Source of the DNA: Candidatus Bipolaricaulota bacterium
GTDB taxonomy: Bacteria; Bipolaricaulota; Bipolaricaulia; RBG-16-55-9; DRXL01
NCBI GenBank assembly: GCA_025060395.1
Contig: JANXCC010000001.1
Span: 186,276 to 250,275, forward strand
DNA length: 64,000 nucleotides
Direction: 5' to 3'
The notes under the pieces were generated by a model. It was given only the letters and a program-made list of their open reading frames with translations, did no database searches and was not told the origin of the DNA. Below are positions 43,218 through 50,800 of the stretch, one piece after another. A program made the translations under genes and the position numbers. The number at the start of each line of letters is the position of its first letter. Position 1 is the first letter of the stretch.

Positions 43218-43982
43218 CTACCTCCCTCGTTCTTGACGAATGACTTCAGCCGCCAAGGCGCGATAGTCCTGCGCGCCATAGCTGCGGAGATCGTATTGAG
43301 TGATGGGCTTCCCAAACGACGGACACTCTGCCAGACGGACGTTCTCGCGAATGACCGTTTTATAGACAAGATTGCCGAAACGACTGCGCAAGTGTTCTAC
43401 GACTTCCTGGGCATGGCGCGTCCGCCCATCTACCCGGCACGCCAAGATCCCGCAGATCTTCAGCTCTGGGTTGAGCCGTTCTTTGACGACCTCGATGGTC
43501 TGCAAGAGCTGAGCGAGACCCTCCAGCGCCAATACGTGCGCTTCGACGGGCACGAGCACTTCGGTGACAGCGACAAGCGCATTAATAGTTAAGATCCCTA
43601 GCGCTGGTGGGCAGTCTATCATAAGGTAGTCCCAACGCCCATGCGGGAGGCTTTGGAGCTGACGGCGCAAGATCGTCTCTGCGCCCACTTCCCCGGCAAG
43701 GGCCTTGTCGGCCCCCACCAGCCACGGGCTGGCTGGGACCACCTCGACGTTGGGAACGTTTGTTTGGCTGATAATCTCTAAAACGTTCCCGTTTTCGACA
43801 AAGGCGCGAAAGATGCCCTTGTCAGGATTTTTGATGCCGAACCAGGAGGTAGCCGAACACTGCGGATCAAGATCGATGACCAGGACACGACGCTGCCTCT
43901 CGCCCAGCGTTGCGGCTAAATTGACCACCGTCGTGGTCTTGCCGGAGCCGCCCTTCTGGTTGGTGATCGCGATCCGTCGCAT
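43218..43982 (-). CDS. parA: ParA-family partition ATPase
   Basis: 254-aa deviant Walker ATPase. MRRIAITNQKGGSGKTTTVV at the N-terminus, switch region LVIDLDPQCSATSWFG and Walker B YLMIDCPPALGILT. It is the Soj/ParA type used in chromosome or plasmid partition. ATG 43982 is chosen because homologues start here; the longer in-frame start (44081) adds an arginine-rich tail without support. No ParB with a typical HTH is adjacent; instead a ribbon-helix-helix-like partner follows 6 nt after its stop. Confidence 0.9.
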   Translation of the reverse strand: MRRIAITNQKGGSGKTTTVVNLAATLGERQRRVLVIDLDPQCSATSWFGIKNPDKGIFRAFVENGNVLEIISQTNVPNVEVVPASPWLVGADKALAGEVGAETILRRQLQSLPHGRWDYLMIDCPPALGILTINALVAVTEVLVPVEAHVLALEGLAQLLQTIEVVKERLNPELKICGILACRVDGRTRHAQEVVEHLRSRFGNLVYKTVIRENVRLAECPSFGKPITQYDLRSYGAQDYRALAAEVIRQERGR

Positions 43983-44153
43983 ACGTTCCCGTTTCCCCCT
44001 TTCCCAACGTTGTAGCCTTCGGAGACGTATCATAGGCGAAAGAGTCCGGCAAGTCAAATCCTTCATAGAAGGACGAGTCAAGAGACTGTCAGCCTCCGCG
44101 TCTTCCGTGATACAATATCGCCTTGAAATATTCTTAGAAGGACGGTGTTCGCG

Positions 44154-45206
44154 ATGCGCACAAAGATCTTGGCCCTAGTTGCTCTTGCGCTCATAGCGCT
44201 TGTAGTCACGACGCACGCAACCGTGACAGGCGCCTATAAAGCCACGGTCGCCCCAGGGGAGCTCTATGAAGTCTCGTTCACTCCCACAGCACCTGGCCCA
44301 ATCCGCGTGCACTTTGAGGTCAGACCCTTAGAATTATGGGCTTCAGCACAGCTCTACAAGCCCAATCGGGATCAACCCGTCGCGTTCACCATAGGCCATA
44401 GCTCGTTCGATCTGCTCGCCGAAGTCGATCCGGAAAGTCGCAATCAGCCCTGGCGCGTCGTGCTCTTCCACACCAATAGCGTCGCGCTCACCGTCGAGCT
44501 TGATATTACCTTCCCCAAGGCGTTCTGCGTCGAGATCGCTTCCGAGCTGAGCATTCGCATCTCTTACGAAGAAGAAGCCGGGGAGCTCGAAGACTATCAC
44601 TGCGATCAGATGTGGCGGGCGCTGCGCTCCTTGGGGGTCAATCTGACAGAAGGGCTGCATCAGATTAAATTCTTGCCCCCATCAGACAAGTTCGAGGGGC
44701 GCTTCCTCTCCGCGGGACGCATCATTGAGATGTACCGCATGACGCCGGGGCGGCGCTTCACGGGGATCTTCTATCACGAGCTAGCGCACTTCATTCACAT
44801 TATTAAACTCGGCGCTTCCCTCAAGCGCGAGTGGGCCTCGCTGCACAGACAATCTGGGGCTGATATGGTCAATTACGTGCGTGAGCCGTTTGGCGGCCCG
44901 CCCACTTATGCCATGACCAACGAATACGAAGACTTCGCCGTGACGTTCTCAGCGTATATTCTCAACACAAAAGAGCTCTTTGAGCTGGGGATCGCGCGGC
45001 GTGACAACGTTGGCAAGCCAATTCTTCTAGAGAAAGCCAAGCTGATGGCCCAGGTCTTCTTACACTACAGGGATGGGAAGCCGTACACATATATCTATAG
45101 ATTTGGATTTGGGTATCCGGTCATCCCTATCGAGCGGGCGGGAGTGCTCTTGAAGCCAGAGGGCTTGCCTGATTTTACTGAGCCGATCCCCTGGGAGAGA
45201 TTTTAA
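44154..45206 (+). CDS. Secreted HExxH zinc metallopeptidase-like protein
   Basis: 350 aa with a signal peptide at residues 1-24 (MRTKILALVALALIALVVTT). The N-terminal domain (about 25-130) is a beta-rich fold; the C-terminal half holds the zinc motif FYHELAHFIHI near residue 211 and, about 50 residues later, MTNEYEDFAVTFSAYI, which can supply the third Glu ligand, as in anthrax-lethal-factor-like gluzincins. Substrate unknown. AAGGACGG lies 8 nt before ATG. It converges on hsp20 with a strong bidirectional hairpin between. Confidence 0.7.
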   Translation: MRTKILALVALALIALVVTTHATVTGAYKATVAPGELYEVSFTPTAPGPIRVHFEVRPLELWASAQLYKPNRDQPVAFTIGHSSFDLLAEVDPESRNQPWRVVLFHTNSVALTVELDITFPKAFCVEIASELSIRISYEEEAGELEDYHCDQMWRALRSLGVNLTEGLHQIKFLPPSDKFEGRFLSAGRIIEMYRMTPGRRFTGIFYHELAHFIHIIKLGASLKREWASLHRQSGADMVNYVREPFGGPPTYAMTNEYEDFAVTFSAYILNTKELFELGIARRDNVGKPILLEKAKLMAQVFLHYRDGKPYTYIYRFGFGYPVIPIERAGVLLKPEGLPDFTEPIPWERF

Positions 45207-45210
45207 AGCC

Positions 45211-45277
45211 CTCACCTCGGCCTGGCGGTCCCCCTCTCCCGTCCGTGAAGACGGGAGAGGGGTCAGGGTGAGGGCCT
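45211..45277. terminator. Bidirectional terminator formed by the palindromic repeat
   Basis: The inner stem CCCCTCTCCCGTC (45231-45243) pairs perfectly with GACGGGAGAGGGG (45250-45262); outer arms GCCCTCACC and GGTGAGGGC also pair. It lies between two convergent genes. Same family as the coding copy at 2273-2341. Confidence 0.8.
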
Positions 45278-45286
45278 TGAAGCGGC

Positions 45287-45745
45287 TTACTCAACCTTAA
45301 TCTCGATGGTCTTCTCCTTCTTCTTGAGCGACTCCCGCAGCGGCACCGTCACGCGGAGGATCCCGTCCTCAAAGGTCGCCTTGATCTTCTTGGGATCCTC
45401 GATCTGTTCGGGCAGCGGGAAGACCCGCTGGAACTTTCCGTAACGGCGGCCGATGCGGAAGTAGTTCTCGCGCTCGATGCGTTCATCGCGCTTGACCTCG
45501 CCGCAGATGATGAGCCGGCCGTCCTCGACCTTGATCTCGATGTCCTCCTTCTTGACCCCAGGCAGCTCCGTCTCGTAGACGAGTTTTCCGTCCTTCTCAT
45601 AGATATCGGTCCGCCCGAAGGTCTCGAAGGGTGTCCAGTCGAGGAACAGGCCCTGCTCGAAGTCAGCGAAGAGCTCATCCATCAAGCGGCTCAGCCGCGT
45701 CGAGAGCGCGAAGGGTTCCCTCCAGAGTTCCGGCAGTCTGGCCAT
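45287..45745 (-). CDS. hsp20: Small heat-shock protein Hsp20
   Basis: 152-aa alpha-crystallin-type chaperone that holds unfolding proteins. The alpha-crystallin domain spans about residues 45-140: RTDIYEKDGKLVYETELPGV, VEDGRLIICGEVK, and the C-terminal GILRVTVPL followed by a Lys-rich tail. GGAGG lies 8 nt before ATG 45745. Its promoter carries a CIRCE-like inverted repeat, so heat-shock control by an HrcA-like repressor is likely. Confidence 0.94.
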   Translation of the reverse strand: MARLPELWREPFALSTRLSRLMDELFADFEQGLFLDWTPFETFGRTDIYEKDGKLVYETELPGVKKEDIEIKVEDGRLIICGEVKRDERIERENYFRIGRRYGKFQRVFPLPEQIEDPKKIKATFEDGILRVTVPLRESLKKKEKTIEIKVE

Positions 45746-45788
45746 GTGACCCACCTCCTTTGCTCTTCTGTTCAGTCATTTCTCGAAA

Positions 45789-45848
45789 TTAGCAGACTCG
45801 ACTTTAGTCTGCTAACTGGATTATAGCAGCCAGGGGCGAGTTTGTCAA
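45789..45848 (-). promoter_or_regulatory. Consensus promoter with CIRCE-like operator upstream of hsp20
   Basis: On the minus strand: TTGACA (45848-45843), 17-nt spacer, TATAAT (45825-45820), then an inverted repeat TTAGCAGAC-N9-GTCTGCTAA (45815-45789). CIRCE is TTAGCACTC-N9-GAGTGCTAA, so arm spacing is identical and 7 of 9 arm positions agree. The operator covers the expected transcription start. Confidence 0.82.
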
Positions 45849-45874
45849 GTTTTCAGACTGGAAGCGAAAAAATA

Positions 45875-47158
45875 TTACTTGGCAGGCTGAGGTTGGGCCC
45901 GCAGCGCCGCCAGCTCCGCCTGGCGCGCGTAATCTATTGCTTCAGCCAATATCCGTGCGGCTTCTTGGGGGCTGTGAAACCCCATGCTGTTCTCAGCAGC
46001 GATGAAGTCCCAGCGCATCTGCGCCCTTCTCTGCAGCATTCGCGCTTCTTGGAGGGCTTCGTCACTGGCCCCGGCTTCTTTTGCCGCTTTGATCGCATCA
46101 ATCGCTGCGATGAGCGCCTCTTCGGCGCGCACCATCAGAGCATACGTTCGGTCTTGAATTCTCTCGATGCGCGCGCGCAGCTCTTGCTCCGAAGCCCGAT
46201 GACACGTCATGCACGAGCCAGCGATATTCAGCAAGGGGCTGCGCACCCAGTGATCGCTGATCTTAATAGCCCCCTCGCGCTTGTAGGGCATGTGACAGTC
46301 GGCGCATGAGACCCCCGCTTGGTAGTGAATCCCTGTGGTGAACAGCTCAAATTCCGGATGTTGCATCTTGAGTATCGGCGCGCCCGTCTCGGCGTGCACA
46401 AAATCTCTGAAGCCGTATTCGTCGTAGAACTTCTCGATGTCATCTACAGTAAAGCCCTTGTCCCACGGGAAGACGAGATATTTCCCCTCGCCGCGGAAGT
46501 AATACTCGACGTGGCACTGGGCGCAGACGAACGTGCGCATCTCCTGTCGGGTCGCCTGGGAGATATCTATGCCCCGGCGTTGCATCGCTTCTAAGAACGC
46601 TGGGCGCGAAATTCTCAGATTCATTGTTTTCGAATCGTGACAGTCTACACACGAGACGCCGTGCTGGGCTTTCGCGGCCCATTCGGCAAAGGGCGTCGCG
46701 TAGAACTGTGCGGGGCTGCCGGCTTCTTCTAAGAACTGCGAGACGTTGCCGCTCTTACACGTCATGCACGTGCCGGCTTTGGGTTCGCGCTTGGTCTCCT
46801 TGACATCAACCAAAGACCACCAGTGGCCACGCTCTTCTTTATAGTCTATGGAGAAGGGATTTCCCGCAAAGAGTCGCCTGAGTCTTGGGTTCTCGTCTGT
46901 TTTTTGATAGGGCACTGAGCCACCGTACTTGGTGCGCTCGGTGGATTCACGAGTGCGCAGATACCCTGCGTATTGTCTGGGCCAATTCTGGCCCCACACC
47001 GCCGGGTCGGGTTCGGTCTTGGCGATCTCGATCAAGCGACGGGTGGCTTCTTCGGCTTCACGCTTGCGCTCCATGATATTCACCAACAGAGCCGTCACCC
47101 CGGCTGTGACGCCGACGATCACCACGAAGAGCACCGCCCACAGTATGGTACGTCTCAT
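45875..47158 (-). CDS. nrfA: Cytochrome c nitrite reductase (ammonia-forming), catalytic subunit
   Basis: 427-aa pentahaem enzyme reducing nitrite to ammonia outside the cytoplasmic membrane. It has an uncleaved or signal N-terminal helix (about residues 5-28). The active-site haem uses the diagnostic CMTCK (131-135); the four others use CVDCH (170), CAQCH (212), CADCH (285) and CMTCH (316). CHVEYYFRG and TTGIHYQAGVSC carry the expected Tyr and His of the active site. It follows nrfH by 29 nt. Confidence 0.97.
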   Translation of the reverse strand: MRRTILWAVLFVVIVGVTAGVTALLVNIMERKREAEEATRRLIEIAKTEPDPAVWGQNWPRQYAGYLRTRESTERTKYGGSVPYQKTDENPRLRRLFAGNPFSIDYKEERGHWWSLVDVKETKREPKAGTCMTCKSGNVSQFLEEAGSPAQFYATPFAEWAAKAQHGVSCVDCHDSKTMNLRISRPAFLEAMQRRGIDISQATRQEMRTFVCAQCHVEYYFRGEGKYLVFPWDKGFTVDDIEKFYDEYGFRDFVHAETGAPILKMQHPEFELFTTGIHYQAGVSCADCHMPYKREGAIKISDHWVRSPLLNIAGSCMTCHRASEQELRARIERIQDRTYALMVRAEEALIAAIDAIKAAKEAGASDEALQEARMLQRRAQMRWDFIAAENSMGFHSPQEAARILAEAIDYARQAELAALRAQPQPAK

Positions 47159-47187
47159 TGCTCCCTCCTCACTGAGCTTTTACTATC

Positions 47188-47634
47188 TCATGGCCCATGT
47201 CCCACCCCGCGATGGCACGCAAAGCACGCCCGATCAGAGTTCGCATCGTGGACGATCTCGCTCACGATCAGGCTATGGCACTCTATGCAGTTTGCTTGCA
47301 GAATCTTATGATTGACCTCGCTGATACGAATCGGCTCCGGAAAATTTTGCAGCGTGAACGCGACGGCGTGATGGAAGCCGTTGCGCGCCTTGGAGAGCCA
47401 TTTGCTGAAAAAATCGTGTGGGACGTGACAGGCGTTGCAGGTTGCCACAGCTTGATGGCTGGAGCGCGACCACGAGTTATAGACGTCGTTCATGATATGA
47501 CAGTTGACGCACGCCTTTGGATCGTCGGAGAAGTACGAGCTTCCACGCGCATAGATGAAGGTGAAGACCCCTAAGCCCAGTAAAATTGCTAGAGCCGCGA
47601 ACACTGCGATCTTCAGCCCGACCCACAGGCGCAC
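47188..47634 (-). CDS. nrfH: Tetrahaem quinol dehydrogenase NrfH (NapC/NirT family)
   Basis: 148-aa membrane-anchored cytochrome that passes electrons from the quinol pool to NrfA. One N-terminal TM helix (LKIAVFAALAILLGLGVFTF) is followed by four haem sites CVNCH, CNACH, CIECH and CFACH. GTG start at 47634 with GAGG 7 nt upstream. NrfHA gives a respiratory or electron-sink use of nitrite, notable in a Wood-Ljungdahl organism. Confidence 0.94.
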   Translation of the reverse strand: MRLWVGLKIAVFAALAILLGLGVFTFIYARGSSYFSDDPKACVNCHIMNDVYNSWSRSSHQAVATCNACHVPHDFFSKWLSKARNGFHHAVAFTLQNFPEPIRISEVNHKILQANCIECHSLIVSEIVHDANSDRACFACHRGVGHGP

Positions 47635-47663
47635 ACGGATCCCTCGCGTCTGAGTCGGGATGT

Positions 47664-47692
47664 ATTATAACCGAAGGGCGTGCAGAGAGCAA
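47664..47692 (-). promoter_or_regulatory. Promoter of nrfHA
   Basis: TTGCTC (47692-47687), 17-nt spacer, TATAAT (47669-47664) on the minus strand, 29 nt before the GTG start. Confidence 0.6.
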
Positions 47693-47697
47693 CTCTG

Positions 47698-48558
47698 CTA
47701 ACTTTGAAACTTCCCCTCCAAAAACTCTAAGACCTTGGCATCTAAAAATTGAGGGTTTTTCTGTAAGCGCATCTCTAAGTTCTCGGTGTTGTGGAAATCT
47801 ATGAGCGCCTGGCGCGTGGCTGTGTCGAGCTTGCCGTGTATTGCGCCCGTATAGTATCCCAAGGCTTTGAGCATCGTCTGGACGCGCTTTGTCGTGGGCA
47901 CATCAAGCTTGACCCTTCTCTTCGTGGCACCGAAGTATAACTCGTGCAGCTCCAAGAGCCGTGCTAATTCTTCTATGGGCTGCGGGTGATCGTCGACTCT
48001 CAGGTCGATCATTCTATCGGTGAACTCTCCGTAGCCGCCCTTCTCTTTGACAACGAGAATGGCTGCCGACTGCTGGCCGCGCCGATCGCCCCCGGCACGC
48101 TGCCCTGCGCGCAATGATTCTAAAAGTCTCTTCCACAACGGGCCGCGTGTCTTTTCAAACGCCTCCGCCATTGCTGCAACTGTCTCTTGGCTGACTAAGA
48201 TATTGCCTTGCACGGCAAAATTTTTGCCCACAATATGCCCTGCCCAGGGATAGCACTCTTTGCCCGTGAACGCTGCGGCACGCCCCTGAGCGTCGACGAT
48301 CCCCACCTGGCGATGCTCGCGCCCCTCATCGGTCTCTAAGAGCTTTTTCAGCGTCTCTTCCGCAGAAAAGCCAAGCTTGAGCATTTGCAATCCCCGTGGG
48401 CCGTAGCTCGTGTTCGCGTATGCTTGCGTCGCGATCGCGCCGACGTTCGCCTCTGCCCAAGGGACTATTGGCCCCACAGCTAAGAACTTCGACTGGACTG
48501 CTACGCCCCACTCTTGCGCTTTGAGATCGCACGCGACTATCGAAAACGTCGAGAGCAT
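47698..48558 (-). CDS. DUF1028 protein with C-terminal peptidoglycan-binding-like domain
   Basis: 286 aa. The N-terminal Ntn-hydrolase-like DUF1028 domain has STFSIVACDLKAQEWGVAVQ, then VGAIATQAYANTSYGPRGL and a later FAVQGNILVSQETVAAM. The C-terminal part (about 220-260), RVQTMLKALGYYTGAIHGKL, resembles a peptidoglycan-binding domain 1. Function unknown; no signal peptide is evident. GGGGTGAAG lies just before ATG. Confidence 0.87.
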   Translation of the reverse strand: MLSTFSIVACDLKAQEWGVAVQSKFLAVGPIVPWAEANVGAIATQAYANTSYGPRGLQMLKLGFSAEETLKKLLETDEGREHRQVGIVDAQGRAAAFTGKECYPWAGHIVGKNFAVQGNILVSQETVAAMAEAFEKTRGPLWKRLLESLRAGQRAGGDRRGQQSAAILVVKEKGGYGEFTDRMIDLRVDDHPQPIEELARLLELHELYFGATKRRVKLDVPTTKRVQTMLKALGYYTGAIHGKLDTATRQALIDFHNTENLEMRLQKNPQFLDAKVLEFLEGKFQS

Positions 48559-48570
48559 TGCTTCACCCCT

Positions 48571-49920
48571 TTATTCTGTGCTTTCTATGCCCCTCCGCGC
48601 CTTCCGTGATTCTAGCGCTTGTGCCCGCAGTGCCTTCCAGCGCTCCAAGCGCTGCTTGATCTCGCGCTCGTAGCCCGCATCTCGTGGATGATAGTACGTC
48701 CGCCCCCGCAAGCTTTCAGGGAGACACTCCATCGGCGCGACGCCTTCAGGGAGGCTATGCGCATACTGATAGTCCTTCCCATAGCCGATCTCCCTCATAA
48801 GCTGCGTGACTGGGTTTCTCAGATGCAACGGGACCGGCTCGTTGCGCGTCGTCTCCACATCGTGCTGGGCCTTACCAAAGGCTTCGTAGACAGAGTTGCT
48901 CTTTGGTGCCGTTGCGAGATAGATAACCGTCTCTGCCAGAGCCACCTCCCCTTCAGGAGAGCCCAAGAAATCATAGGCATCCTTGGCCGCGACAGCGACC
49001 GCTAGGGCTTGGGGGTCGGCTAACCCAATATCTTCGACGGCCATGCGAATGAGCCTCCGCGCGATGTAGAGCGGGTCTTCGCCGCCGGCGAGCATCCGAG
49101 CAAGCCAATAGAGTGCCGCATCGGGATCAGAATTTCTCACGCTCTTGTGCAGCGCACTAATTAAGTTATAGTGCTCTTCGCCGGACTTATCGTAAATGGG
49201 GAGCTTGCGCTGAGCTACGTCTTGAACAGTTTTGAGATCGATAGACTCTTTTGTCGTCTCAGCGGCAAGCTCCAAGAGATTGAGCGCCCGTCGAGCGTCG
49301 CCGTCACAGTATTGGGCGATAAACTCTTCAGCATCGGGAGAGAGCTTTAAATTTCGTGCGCCCAGGCCACGCTCGCGATCTGTCAGAGCGCGTCTGAGAA
49401 TAGTCTTAATATGCTCTGAGCTGAGGGGCTTGAGCACAAAGACTTGCGAACGCGATAGCAACGGCGCGATGATCTCAAACGACGGATTCTCTGTCGTCGC
49501 ACCAACTAAAATAATCGAGCCTTCTTCGACGTAGGGGAGAAACGCGGCCTGTTGCGCTTTGTTGAAGCGATGGAGCTCATCAACGAAGATTAAATCGCGT
49601 GAGCCGTAGCTCTGAAATTTTCTTCTGGAGCGCTCCATGGCGCTTTGGATCTCTTTGATAGACGAGCGCGCCGCGCTGAACGCCAAAAACTCTGCGCCAC
49701 AAGATCGAGCGATGATCCAGCCTAACGTAGTCTTTCCCGTCCCCGGCGGGCCCCACAGCACGAGAGAGCGAATCTCGTTCCCCTCGATCATCTTGCGTAA
49801 GGGTTTCTCGGGGCCGACAAGCTCTTCTTGGCCCACAAATTCGTCTAAGCTCTGCGGGCGCATCCGTTCGGCGAGAGGGGCACGCTGCTTCTTTGTTGAT
49901 CCACTGAAGAGCTGGCTCAT
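48571..49920 (-). CDS. rarA: Replication-associated recombination AAA ATPase RarA/MgsA
   Basis: 449 aa. Clamp-loader-like AAA core with LAERMRPQSLDEFVGQEELV, Walker A WGPPGTGKTTLG, Walker B DLIFVDELHRF, sensor GATTENPSFE, and a C-terminal tetramer domain with YQYAHSLPEGVAPMECLPE and GRTYYHP. It acts at stalled forks. The ATG follows a TACAAT box by 7 nt (leaderless); the longer in-frame stretch to 50133 is rejected. The last residues (ESRKARRGIESTE) are encoded by a copy of the CACGGAA repeat (48573-48612). Confidence 0.94.
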   Translation of the reverse strand: MSQLFSGSTKKQRAPLAERMRPQSLDEFVGQEELVGPEKPLRKMIEGNEIRSLVLWGPPGTGKTTLGWIIARSCGAEFLAFSAARSSIKEIQSAMERSRRKFQSYGSRDLIFVDELHRFNKAQQAAFLPYVEEGSIILVGATTENPSFEIIAPLLSRSQVFVLKPLSSEHIKTILRRALTDRERGLGARNLKLSPDAEEFIAQYCDGDARRALNLLELAAETTKESIDLKTVQDVAQRKLPIYDKSGEEHYNLISALHKSVRNSDPDAALYWLARMLAGGEDPLYIARRLIRMAVEDIGLADPQALAVAVAAKDAYDFLGSPEGEVALAETVIYLATAPKSNSVYEAFGKAQHDVETTRNEPVPLHLRNPVTQLMREIGYGKDYQYAHSLPEGVAPMECLPESLRGRTYYHPRDAGYEREIKQRLERWKALRAQALESRKARRGIESTE

Positions 49921-49927
49921 CGCAGCT

Positions 49928-49956
49928 ATTGTATGGCTTTTTGTCTTGGTGGGCAA
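49928..49956 (-). promoter_or_regulatory. Promoter of rarA, leaderless
   Basis: TTGCCC (49956-49951), 17-nt spacer, TACAAT (49933-49928) on the minus strand, then 7 nt to ATG. Confidence 0.6.
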
Positions 49957-50044
49957 GGGTGTCAAGCCCCCACTTTGCCCAAGATGTGCACCTTTACGTG
50001 CGTTTGACGGGCAGACTGTCAGGCTATGAGTCATCACGAGTATT

Positions 50045-50620
50045 ATGTTCACGCCAAAGCGGGAAGGGATGGGCATGACCCGCGCTCCGGGGTGTGGCAA
50101 GGACTGCTTGCTGGAGGGGCTAGCATCCGACAAGCTCCCGCCATCTGAACTCTATGATGACCCTGAAGAGTTCCTGAATCCCAAGAACGGGCTCTTTGCG
50201 ATCTGCCGTGGGGGGCTGGTCTGTGAGTGGGGATCTGGGCCGGAGCACACATGCTTAGAGATTCTCGGGTTTGGGGATCGATTCGGAACGGTAAAGCTCG
50301 ATGATAAAGAGCTTAAACTGACCCCTCCTGCTGGTGCTAACGATATCTTAATAGTTGCTAGAGCAGAGTGGGTCATAAAAGAAGCATGGTGGACTCAAAA
50401 CGGCCAAAAGCTTTGCGACAAGCAGATAGAAGGCCTTACCGGCCAAAGATTTAAGTCCATCCATGCTGGAGTGACTAAGGAGGCAAAGGTACAAGTTACG
50501 ATTACGGTCGTCCCCACTCTCACTGAGTGGAGCTTGATTGCGCTGGCGGTGCTGCTGGCCGGGGGCATGGGCTATATGCTCTACCGCCGCCGCCCGGCCC
50601 TGTGCCCCGCCGCGCCCTAG
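50045..50620 (+). CDS. IPTL-CTERM protein, probable exosortase substrate
   Basis: 191 aa. The C-terminus has the tripartite sorting signal of the IPTL-CTERM class: VPTLTEWS, a TM helix (LIALAVLLAGGMGYMLY) and a basic end RRRP. The body (residues about 15-150) contains several cysteines (CGKDC, CRGGLVC, HTC, KLC). No signal peptide is visible at ATG 50045, so the true start may lie upstream in damaged sequence or this is an N-terminally truncated substrate. It lies 180 bp before an exosortase-H-like gene, the expected processing enzyme. The region upstream of it is shared with the divergent rarA promoter. Confidence 0.72.
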   Translation: MFTPKREGMGMTRAPGCGKDCLLEGLASDKLPPSELYDDPEEFLNPKNGLFAICRGGLVCEWGSGPEHTCLEILGFGDRFGTVKLDDKELKLTPPAGANDILIVARAEWVIKEAWWTQNGQKLCDKQIEGLTGQRFKSIHAGVTKEAKVQVTITVVPTLTEWSLIALAVLLAGGMGYMLYRRRPALCPAAP

Positions 50621-50651
50621 GACGGATCGGCTTACAGACCCTTGCACAGAC

Positions 50652-50680
50652 AAGCCCCCGCTCGCGGCAGGCGGGGGCTT
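50652..50680 (+). terminator. Hairpin after the IPTL-CTERM gene
   Basis: AAGCCCCCGC (50652-50661) pairs with GCGGGGGCTT (50671-50680), 10 bp with a 9-nt loop; the following T-tract is weak (CTCCATC). Confidence 0.62.
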
Positions 50681-50688
50681 CTCCATCG

Positions 50689-50778
50689 AATCACGGAACG
50701 CACGGAAGGGAACAGAGGACATGGAAGATAGCTTTCATTGAGTGTTTTCTGTGCTTCTCTGCGCCTTCCGTGACTCAA
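50689..50778. repeat. CACGGAA-type imperfect palindromic repeat
   Basis: The left arm (TCACGGAACGCACGGAAGGG) and right arm (TTCTCTGCGCCTTCCGTGA) are imperfect reverse complements. Related pieces lie at 24938-24974 (in tsaC), 44094-44110 and 48573-48612 (3' end of rarA). Confidence 0.65.
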
Positions 50779-50800
50779 ACGTCCACATAAAGGAGGTCTC

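Noticed and set aside
49972-49982. TTGACA on the minus strand upstream of rarA as -35 box
   Set aside because: The spacer to TACAAT would be 26 nt; TTGCCC at 49956-49951 gives 17 nt.
49921-50133. Longer N-terminus for rarA
   Set aside because: The extension overlaps the start of the divergent IPTL-CTERM gene, is not protein-like, and the leaderless promoter points to ATG 49920.
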